Below are positions 1 to 4,538 of a stretch of DNA of 5,181 nucleotides, one piece after another. This DNA is from Candidatus Parvarchaeota archaeon (GTDB lineage: Archaea; Nanobdellota; Nanobdellia; Pacearchaeales; GW2011-AR1): positions 373 to 5,553 of the forward strand of contig PSPM01000026.1 in NCBI GenBank assembly GCA_004195435.1, in the 5' to 3' direction. The notes beneath the pieces were generated by a model. The model saw only the letters and a list, made by a program, of their open reading frames with translations. It was not told the DNA's origin and searched no databases. The translations under genes were made by a program, and so were the position numbers. Numbering within the stretch: position 1 is the stretch's first letter; each line of letters starts with the position of its first letter.

Positions 1-58
1 ATGTGTAAAAAATTATTAAAAGAAAAATAAATAGCGATAAAATTATATTTTTTTTCAT
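1..58 (-). CDS. Partial N terminus of a putative secreted or membrane-anchored protein
   Basis: On the minus strand an ATG at 58-56 opens a frame that reads MKKNIILSLFIFLLIIFYT and is still open at the window edge. Two lysines followed by about 15 unbroken hydrophobic residues form a classic signal peptide or N-terminal membrane anchor. A TATA-like stretch (TTAAATAA, minus strand) lies 22-29 nt upstream of the ATG, the same spacing seen at the other genes here, so the start would be leaderless. The gene would be transcribed divergently from the ABC transporter operon. Nothing of the mature protein is visible, so no function can be given. The main alternative is chance: an A/T-rich stretch readily produces Lys/Ile/Phe/Leu codons, and only 19 codons are seen. 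Confidence 0.5.
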   Translation of the reverse strand, partial: MKKNIILSLFIFLLIIFYT

Positions 59-79
59 TAATTTAAATTTGTTTTTACC

Positions 80-87
80 TTATTTAA
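80..87 (-). promoter_or_regulatory. TATA-like box for the left-edge minus-strand gene
   Basis: The minus strand reads TTAAATAA here, preceded by a purine/A-rich stretch that could serve as a BRE. It is 22-29 nt upstream of the minus-strand ATG at 58, the distance expected for a leaderless archaeal transcript. The A+T-rich background makes such matches common, so the support is the spacing, not the motif itself. Confidence 0.35.
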
Positions 88-105
88 TTTTATCTTTGAA
101 CTTTA

Positions 106-129
106 GGACTAAGTTTAAAAATAGAGTCC
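106..129 (+). promoter_or_regulatory. Promoter of the ABC operon: TATA-like box inside a GGACT/AGTCC inverted repeat
   Basis: TTTAAAAATA at 114-123 lies 20-29 nt upstream of the ATPase ATG at 143, consistent with a TATA box and a nearly leaderless mRNA. It is flanked by the inverted repeat GGACT (106-110) and AGTCC (125-129). These are among the few G/C-containing words in this intergenic region. The repeat brackets the box and could be an operator at which a regulator competes with TBP/TFB. The arms are only 5 bp, so this is a suggestion. Confidence 0.45.
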
Positions 130-142
130 ACTTTAATATTTA

Positions 143-1111
143 ATGGATAGCGAGTTTATTCAATTAAAAAAAGTTAGTAAATTTTTTGGCAAAAATACAG
201 TTCTTGATTCTATTGATCTCGATATACCTGAAAAAAAAATAACTGGGATTATAGGAGCTTCAGGAGAAGGTAAAACAACTATTCTTAAACTGCTTATTGG
301 TTTTTATAAACCTTCAAAAGGAGATGTTCTTTATTTGAGAAGAAGTATGAAAGGTGAAAAAAAGAATATAGAAAGATATTTTGGATTTGCAACAGAGGAA
401 GGTTCTTTTTATGAGAAATTAACTGTTTTAGAAAATTTATTTCATTTTGGAAGGCTTTATGGTATGAAAAAAAGTGCAATTAAAAGTAGATCTGAAGAGT
501 TAATTAATTTAGTTGGTTTGCAAAAAGCAGTTCATACACAAGCAGATAATTTGTCTATTGGAATGAAAAAAAGACTTGATGTTGCTTGTTCTATTATCCA
601 TAGCCCTCTTGTTTTAATAATGGATGAACCAACTGCTGATTTAGATCCCTTACTTAGAAATCAGATGCTAGATTTAATAAAAAAGATAAATGAACGTGGT
701 ACTACCATAATTCTAACTACTCAACTTCTTGGAGAGATGGACAGAATTTGTGATAAGGTTGCAATTTTATTTAATGAAAAAATTGTAGAACAAGGATCTC
801 CTAATAAAATAAAATCTAAATATGGTAAATCAACTTTAGGGGGGGTCTTTGAAAAAATATTTTCTAAAAGAATTAGAAAAGCTTATTCCGAATCAACTAA
901 AGAAAAAACTAAGTTTTTGAAACCGCAAAATAAATTTGAATTAAAAGAAAAAAAGAAATGGCTTAAATTAGGTTCTAAAGATTTTGAAGAGAAAGAGCCA
1001 GATAATAAATCTGAAGAAGAGAAAGAAGAAGAGAAAAAAAATAAATTCAAAAAATTAAGAAAGGATTTTGAATACCTTATAATAAACGAGGATAAAAAAG
1101 GTGACAAATAA
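143..1111 (+). CDS. ABC transporter ATP-binding protein (ABC-2 exporter type) with charged C-terminal tail
   Basis: This is the cytoplasmic ATPase that would power the permease encoded directly downstream. In order, the 322 residues show a Walker A GASGEGKTT (38-46), a Q-loop region GFATEEGSFY (81-90), the signature LSIGM (137-141), Walker B LVLIMDEPT with catalytic Glu162, a D-loop ADLD (165-168) and the H-loop region LTTQLLGE (191-198). Two switch positions differ from the textbook form: Glu85 replaces the Q-loop Gln, which also occurs in NatA/YhaQ-like ABC-2 ATPases, and Gln194 replaces the H-loop His. The ATPase core ends near residue 230. A tail of about 90 residues rich in Lys and Glu follows, which standard ABC-2 ATPases lack. 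It includes a perfect EEEK duplication (291-298). A G7 run lies exactly at the junction of core and tail. The start is supported by the TATA-like box about 25 nt upstream and by the typical beginning FIQLKKVSKFFG. Its stop overlaps the permease start by one base. The substrate is unknown. Confidence 0.93.
   Translation: MDSEFIQLKKVSKFFGKNTVLDSIDLDIPEKKITGIIGASGEGKTTILKLLIGFYKPSKGDVLYLRRSMKGEKKNIERYFGFATEEGSFYEKLTVLENLFHFGRLYGMKKSAIKSRSEELINLVGLQKAVHTQADNLSIGMKKRLDVACSIIHSPLVLIMDEPTADLDPLLRNQMLDLIKKINERGTTIILTTQLLGEMDRICDKVAILFNEKIVEQGSPNKIKSKYGKSTLGGVFEKIFSKRIRKAYSESTKEKTKFLKPQNKFELKEKKKWLKLGSKDFEEKEPDNKSEEEKEEEKKNKFKKLRKDFEYLIINEDKKGDK
839..845 (+). repeat. G7 homopolymer within the ATPase gene
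   Basis: Seven consecutive G encode Gly233, Gly234 and the first base of Val235, where the ATPase core gives way to the charged tail. It stands out in such an A+T-rich sequence. Losing one G would replace the tail with roughly two dozen other residues before a TGA at 918-920. Gaining one G would bring a TGA in frame within a few codons. The frame as given keeps the tail open and the operon coupled, so it is probably the functional one. Confidence 0.8.
1013..1036 (+). repeat. Perfect 12-bp tandem duplication encoding EEEK twice
   Basis: GAAGAAGAGAAA occurs twice in direct succession (1013-1024 and 1025-1036), in frame, and encodes residues 291-298 of the ATPase tail. The identity extends to third codon positions (GAG at the same place in each copy), which suggests slippage duplication and not independent selection for acidic residues. 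Copy-number change here would lengthen or shorten the tail without breaking the frame. Confidence 0.85.
1100..1104 (+). promoter_or_regulatory. Shine-Dalgarno site of the permease gene
   Basis: GGTGA matches the archaeal anti-Shine-Dalgarno sequence and lies 6 nt before the permease ATG at 1111, inside the last codons of the ATPase gene. With the one-base TAATG overlap it supports translational coupling of the two proteins. No comparably placed GGTGA precedes the other genes, which instead have TATA boxes at leaderless spacing. Confidence 0.75.
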
Positions 1112-2589
1112 TGCATAATTTAATTAGTATTATTGGTAAAAATCTTAGAATATTATCTAGATCCAAATTATCTGCTCTTATTATTATTGTCGCTCCACTT
1201 ATTTTAATTTTATTAGCTGGGAATGCTTATAATTCTTCTTCTTTGAATAGTGTTGTTGTTGGTACCTATTCTAATGAATATAGTGAACTTAGTAATAATA
1301 TTTTAAATAGTTTTGAAGATAATTCTTTTAAAATTGAAAAACTGAACTCTGAAGACTCTTGTATTAATTCTGTAAAATCTGGAGATTCTCAAATATGTGT
1401 TGTCTTTCCAGAAAAATTATCTACTGAAGGAAATTTAGATTCAATAAATTTTCATGTTGATGATTCTAGAATGAATATAGCCTATACTTTAATTAATAAA
1501 ATGGATTCTCAGATATCTTCGAAATCATCTGAGCTTGGAATAACAATGGCCGGAGATTTAATAAATGCGATTGATGAAGCAAGAACTACGCTTCCGGAAA
1601 AAGAAATGGAAATCCTTTCTGCTAGAAATAATATTTCTGATATTAAATTGAAAGGTGAAGAAATATTCTTGGACTCTAATGTTACTGATAATTTTGATAG
1701 AGTTGATGATGCAATTGATGTTTTATCTGCTGATCTTAATGGAACTGACTCTTTAGATAATTTAATTGAAGAAATAGCTAATCTTTCAAATTCTATTTCT
1801 AAAATAAGTGAGAAAGCTGAGCAAATATCTTTGGGAGGTAAAAGTGGTTTAGAAACGCTTGATCAAGTTGGAGCTAGTTTGAATTCATTAATTGGAAAAA
1901 TTAATGATGTTAAAGTACTTGATGCTGAAAAAGTTGTTTCTCCTTTAAAAACAAAAATTAAAAAAATAAATTCTGATTCTGATACTAATTGGAATTATCT
2001 TTTTCCCACTCTTATAGCTTTGGTAATCTTATTTGGAAGTATAATCCTTTCTTCTACTCTTGTACTTAGAGAGAAAAATACTAAAGCCTATTTCAGAAAC
2101 TTTACGACTCCTACTTCTGACTTTACTTTCCTTTTAGGAATTTATGCTACTTGTCTAGTTATCTTGGCTATTCAGCTTACTGTTCTTTTTGTTGGCAGTA
2201 CTTGGTTAACTGAAATTAACTTAGTGGATTCTTTATCAAAAGTTCTACTTGTTCTCTTTTTGTCTTCTAGTGTCTTTATTTTTTTAGGCATGTTCATTGG
2301 ATATTCATTTAGATCTGAAGAAACTTCAATTTTAGCGGCCATTGGCGTTGCATCTCTTTTGATGTTTTTCTCTAACACTATATTTCCTGTTGAAGCTATT
2401 TCCGCATCTTTAAAAAATATAGCTGTATATAATCCTCTTGTGATTACTGATTCTTTACTAAAAAAAATGATCTTATTTGATTCTAGTTTACCACCATTAT
2501 TAAATGAATTTTTAATCCTAGGCGGATTTTTATTTTCCTTTATGTTAGTCTCATTATTATCTTTGAAAATTAGTAAAAGGAGAAGCTAG
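1111..2589 (+). CDS. ABC-2-type transporter permease with large extracytoplasmic domain
   Basis: This is the membrane subunit partnering the upstream ATPase. The 492 residues show one N-terminal membrane helix (about 19-37) followed by a soluble segment of about 255 residues (38-292) that would face outside. Five further hydrophobic helices follow at about 297-319, 341-363, 377-399, 405-425 and 466-486. The six-helix pattern with a long loop after helix 1 is typical of ABC-2 permeases of the YhgE/Pip and NatB-like kind. So is the P/N-containing stretch near 425-445 (FPVEAIS...YNPLV) before the last helix. The loop is rich in Ser, Asp and Asn, has likely coiled-coil stretches (about 160-265), and holds Cys84 and Cys96, which could form a disulfide. 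The C terminus is short and basic (KISKRRS), presumably cytoplasmic. The start overlaps the ATPase stop and follows a GGTGA ribosome site. The substrate cannot be read from the sequence; export of a lipid, peptide or drug-like compound is typical of the family. Confidence 0.88.
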   Translation: MHNLISIIGKNLRILSRSKLSALIIIVAPLILILLAGNAYNSSSLNSVVVGTYSNEYSELSNNILNSFEDNSFKIEKLNSEDSCINSVKSGDSQICVVFPEKLSTEGNLDSINFHVDDSRMNIAYTLINKMDSQISSKSSELGITMAGDLINAIDEARTTLPEKEMEILSARNNISDIKLKGEEIFLDSNVTDNFDRVDDAIDVLSADLNGTDSLDNLIEEIANLSNSISKISEKAEQISLGGKSGLETLDQVGASLNSLIGKINDVKVLDAEKVVSPLKTKIKKINSDSDTNWNYLFPTLIALVILFGSIILSSTLVLREKNTKAYFRNFTTPTSDFTFLLGIYATCLVILAIQLTVLFVGSTWLTEINLVDSLSKVLLVLFLSSSVFIFLGMFIGYSFRSEETSILAAIGVASLLMFFSNTIFPVEAISASLKNIAVYNPLVITDSLLKKMILFDSSLPPLLNEFLILGGFLFSFMLVSLLSLKISKRRS

Positions 2590-2601
2590 ATCATAATTAT
2601 G

Positions 2602-2619
2602 TTTATTAATTGAATTAAT
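2602..2619 (+). promoter_or_regulatory. TATA-like box and AT palindrome upstream of the HELVE protein gene
   Basis: TTTATTAAT at 2602-2610 is 21-29 nt upstream of the ATG at 2631. The adjoining sequence forms a perfect palindrome around one central base (ATTAAT-TGA-ATTAAT, 2605-2619). There is no Shine-Dalgarno sequence before the ATG (CCCAAAGCTT), so a separate leaderless transcript is more likely than read-through from the permease gene 41 nt upstream. The palindrome is pure A/T apart from its centre and could arise by chance. Confidence 0.4.
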
Positions 2620-2630
2620 TCCCAAAGCTT

Positions 2631-3044
2631 ATGCAAAAGATAGAATTAAAAGAGAATTCTGGATTTATGGAATTTGGGAGAATACCTCACCATATATATT
2701 ATGAAACAAATAGTGAATCTTTTGAAGATTTATCAGAAAAAAGTCCTGCAATTTATAAATTGACTCCAAATTTACTTAGTCTTTCAGAAAATAAAAATGT
2801 CTCTCAAGAGAAAGATTACTCTCTTTCAATTTGGATACATGAAAGTGTTCCTAGAAATTATGTTGATAATATCATGTTTCATGAACTTGTTGAGGCTGAG
2901 CTTGTTTTAGTTGATAAACTAGACCAAAAATCAGCCCATAAATTGGCAGTTAAATTTGAAGAAAAGTATATAAAAAAGTTCTATGGATTAGAAAAGCTAA
3001 CTGAATTGTATATATGGAGAAGGGAAAATATAAATAATTACTAA
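2631..3044 (+). CDS. Uncharacterised protein with HExxE...AH possible metal site
   Basis: I do not recognise a named family. The 137-residue soluble protein has no signal peptide or membrane helix. Its second half runs from a probable beta strand SLSIWIHESVP (64-74) into a helix carrying FHELVEAEL (83-91), then a helix with SAHKLAVKFEEKY (101-113), ending in a basic/aromatic tail (LYIWRRE). A strand leading into a helix with His84-Glu85 resembles the core of minimal zinc peptidases, but the second zinc His of HExxH is Glu88 here. His103 and Glu110/Glu111 could complete a metal site. Catalysis is therefore uncertain, and a non-peptidase metal-binding or structural role is equally possible. The gene lies 41 nt after the permease gene on the same strand and is followed by the cysteine desulfurase gene, but it probably has its own promoter. 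The start is supported by the TATA-like box about 25 nt upstream; a second Met at residue 13 is a weaker alternative. Confidence 0.75.
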   Translation: MQKIELKENSGFMEFGRIPHHIYYETNSESFEDLSEKSPAIYKLTPNLLSLSENKNVSQEKDYSLSIWIHESVPRNYVDNIMFHELVEAELVLVDKLDQKSAHKLAVKFEEKYIKKFYGLEKLTELYIWRRENINNY

Positions 3045-3069
3045 GATTGTTTGGATAAATAAAAAATAT

Positions 3070-3077
3070 TATAAATA
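3070..3077 (+). promoter_or_regulatory. TATA box of the cysteine desulfurase gene
   Basis: TATAAATA is the best TATA match in the window. It lies 26-33 nt upstream of the ATG at 3103 but only 5-12 nt before the in-frame ATG at 3082, too close to promote an mRNA that includes that codon. It therefore favours 3103 as the start. A weaker GATAAATA at 3054-3061 would fit the upstream ATG. Confidence 0.55.
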
Positions 3078-3102
3078 AATTATGATTAAAAATATTATTA
3101 AA

Positions 3103-4227
3103 ATGAAACGAGAAATTTACCTTGATAATTCTTCCACTACAAAGGTTTATCCGGAAGTTTTTAGAGAAATGAAACCTTATTTCTTAAAAAAATATGGGAA
3201 TCCAAGTTCATTACATGAAATAGGTGAAGAAGCCTCTAAGGCCATAAATGAAGCTAGAGAAAATATAGCCAAAGTTATAAATGCTAAACCTTGGGAAATT
3301 TATTTCACTTCTGGTGGAACTGAATCCGATAATTTAGCTATCCAAGGACTTGCTAGAGCGAATCCTAAAAAAAGAAAAATAGTGATTGGATCAATAGATC
3401 ACGCAGCAATTGTTAGTACTTGTAATTATCTAAAAACTAAAAAGTATCTTGTATCAAAAATACCTGTTGATGAAAAAGGTTTGCTAGATTATAATAGTTT
3501 AAAAAAGGAAATTAATCAAAATACTTTGGTTTTTTCTACAACTCATTCTAATAGTGTAATAGGAGTTATTCAGGATTTAAAAAAAATTGGAGATTTATGT
3601 GAAAAGAAAGGAGTATTTTTTCATGTTGATGCTGCGCAAAGTTTTGGTAAACTTAAAATAGATGTTGAAGAAATGAAAATTGATTTGCTATCTGGTTCAG
3701 CACATAAATTAGGAGGTCCAAAAGGTATTGGATTTTTATATGTTAAGAAAAAAACAAAAATCGTTCCTTTAATTTTTGGAGGTGGGCAAGAAAAAAATTT
3801 AAGAAGTGGAACTGAAAATGTTCCTGGAATTGTTGGCTTTTCTAAAGCATTAGAAATTTCTAATGGAGTTAATAAAATTAAAATGGAGTATTTAAGAAAT
3901 AGACTTATGGAAGATCTTGAGAAGCTTGGAGGAAAAATAAATGGATCAAAGAAAAAAAGAATCTATAATAATGTCCATGTTTCTTTTCCAAAAGTTAGCG
4001 GTCAAAGCTTAGTCTTATTCTTATCGAATAAAAATATTTATGTTTCTTCTGGTAGTGCTTGTGATAGCAAAAAAGAAAGGGAAGATTATGTTTTGAAATC
4101 TTTAGGATTAACAGATAATGAAATTAATGGTTCCATAAGAATTAGTCTTAATGAAGAAAATAATGAAAAGCAAATCAAAATATTTTTGAAAGAACTTGAA
4201 AAAATATTGAATAAGTTAAGAATTTAA
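3103..4227 (+). CDS. iscS: Cysteine desulfurase, IscS/NifS type (group I)
   Basis: This cytoplasmic PLP enzyme converts L-cysteine to L-alanine and passes the sulfur, as a cysteine persulfide, to Fe-S scaffolds or tRNA-thiolation enzymes. From the ATG at 3103 it has 374 residues, about family length. Visible landmarks are the N-terminal IYLDNSSTT (5-13), GNPSSLH (32-38), TSGGTESDN (69-77), the PLP-stacking His100 in IDHAAI, Asp176 and Gln179 in HVDAAQ, and the Schiff-base Lys202 in SAHKLGGPKG. RSGTENVPG (234-242) follows, then the persulfide Cys320 in SSGSACDSK. The long Cys loop before YVLKSLGL marks group I enzymes. One departure is NSV (150-152) where the family usually has NNE; the first Asn is kept. 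An in-frame ATG at 3082 would add MIKNIIK, but family members start at MKREIYLDN and the TATA box spacing also favours 3103. No iscU, sufBC or thiI neighbour is visible. The stop directly abuts the stop of the convergent small gene. Confidence 0.95.
   Translation: MKREIYLDNSSTTKVYPEVFREMKPYFLKKYGNPSSLHEIGEEASKAINEARENIAKVINAKPWEIYFTSGGTESDNLAIQGLARANPKKRKIVIGSIDHAAIVSTCNYLKTKKYLVSKIPVDEKGLLDYNSLKKEINQNTLVFSTTHSNSVIGVIQDLKKIGDLCEKKGVFFHVDAAQSFGKLKIDVEEMKIDLLSGSAHKLGGPKGIGFLYVKKKTKIVPLIFGGGQEKNLRSGTENVPGIVGFSKALEISNGVNKIKMEYLRNRLMEDLEKLGGKINGSKKKRIYNNVHVSFPKVSGQSLVLFLSNKNIYVSSGSACDSKKEREDYVLKSLGLTDNEINGSIRISLNEENNEKQIKIFLKELEKILNKLRI
4199..4204 (-). terminator. Possible U-rich terminator of the small minus-strand gene
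   Basis: On the minus strand a run of six T lies 24-29 nt past the stop codon of the 75-aa gene, inside the 3' end of the cysteine desulfurase gene. Archaeal RNA polymerase terminates at T-runs without needing a hairpin. Such runs are common in this sequence, so the call rests only on position. Confidence 0.25.
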
Positions 4228-4455
4228 TTATTCCAAAGATTCCAAACTTTCTTCATCCATTGCAACATAAGCTATTGTTTCTCCGCTTGCATCCTTTATA
4301 TCTACATGGTACTGTCCATTGGGGAGAAGTATATTTATTTTTCCTTTCATCCCTGCAGTTATTCTTATTGGTGGTTCATGGTAAGGTTCAACATCCTCGT
4401 CTAAAGGAGATATTAGAAGTTTTACTTTTTGCCCTCTTTTAAATTTTGTTTGCAT
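4228..4455 (-). CDS. Small conserved-looking hypothetical protein, probable SH3-like beta-barrel
   Basis: The 75 residues begin FKRGQKVKLL (5-14), contain an acidic stretch SPLDEDVEPYHEPP (16-29), and then GMKGKINILLPNGQYHVDI (35-53), ending YVAMDEESLESLE. The pattern is KxGxxV, a Gly-Met-x-Gly turn, a strand, NGxYxV and a final E-x-L-E. It is that of small SH3/KOW-like barrels, such as the fold used by NifZ and ribosome-associated domains. That is a fold inference only, and no specific function can be named. It is net acidic, with no signal peptide or cysteine. The coding choice is clear: it has its own TATA box at leaderless distance, and the overlapping plus-strand frame encodes an unlikely Leu/His-rich peptide. 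It is convergent with the cysteine desulfurase gene with no gap between the stop codons, and divergent from the nuclease gene. Neither arrangement by itself implies a shared pathway. Confidence 0.85.
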   Translation of the reverse strand: MQTKFKRGQKVKLLISPLDEDVEPYHEPPIRITAGMKGKINILLPNGQYHVDIKDASGETIAYVAMDEESLESLE

Positions 4456-4469
4456 ATTGATCTAAGATT

Positions 4470-4486
4470 AATCTAATTTATAGATT
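4470..4486 (-). promoter_or_regulatory. Promoter of the small minus-strand gene: TATA box inside an inverted repeat
   Basis: The minus strand reads TATAAATT at 4482-4475, 20-27 nt upstream of the ATG at 4455, so the transcript should be leaderless. The box sits inside a perfect inverted repeat AATCTA-5 nt-TAGATT (4470-4475 and 4481-4486). A regulator bound there would block TBP. Shortly to the right is a second repeat of identical geometry, next to the TATA box of the divergent gene. Confidence 0.5.
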
Positions 4487-4488
4487 TA

Positions 4489-4514
4489 ATGCTTTTGAAA
4501 AGCAAAATGCTTTT
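4489..4514. repeat. Triple half-site repeat GCTTTT / AAAAGC / GCTTTT
   Basis: Three copies of one 6-mer alternate in orientation: GCTTTT (4491-4496), AAAAGC (4498-4503) and GCTTTT (4509-4514). The first pair makes the palindrome GCTTTTGAAAAGC, and the second pair makes AAAAGC-5 nt-GCTTTT. The outer copies also form a direct repeat ATGCTTTT spaced 18 nt apart. The array lies between the two divergent TATA boxes and runs into the plus-strand box, so an operator is the likeliest reading. The two hairpins it could form are mutually exclusive. Confidence 0.5.
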
Positions 4515-4518
4515 ATAA
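4511..4518 (+). promoter_or_regulatory. TATA box of the PD-(D/E)XK nuclease gene
   Basis: TTTTATAA lies 21-28 nt upstream of the ATG at 4539, indicating leaderless transcription and supporting that start. Its first four bases are shared with the last GCTTTT half-site, so a protein on that repeat would occlude the box. Confidence 0.5.
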
Positions 4519-4538
4519 TCCATTTGGAAACTAAAATA

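Noticed and set aside
1..30. Plus-strand frame ending MCKKLLKEK-stop as the 3' end of an upstream gene
   Set aside because: It is too short to judge, and the minus-strand reading gives a better-formed signal-peptide start with a promoter at the right distance. It remains possible.
294..479. Minus-strand open frame inside the ATPase gene
   Set aside because: It lies opposite a gene with all ABC motifs, and its Phe/Leu/Tyr-rich translation is typical of an antisense shadow.
883..1116. Minus-strand open frame opposite the Lys/Glu-rich tail
   Set aside because: Its Phe/Ser-rich sequence is simply the reverse of Lys/Glu codons, with no promoter or motif.
2172..2378. Minus-strand open frame inside the permease gene
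   Set aside because: It runs opposite transmembrane helices 3-5 of a well-supported permease, with no independent signal.
4260..4442. Plus-strand open frame opposite the 75-aa gene
   Set aside because: It gives a Leu/His-rich peptide with no motif or promoter. The minus-strand reading has domain-like periodicity, a TATA box and a full-length frame.
4491..4514. The GCTTTT/AAAAGC repeats as an intrinsic terminator
   Set aside because: They sit between the starts of two divergent genes, where no transcript needs to end, and touch a TATA box, so a regulatory role fits better.
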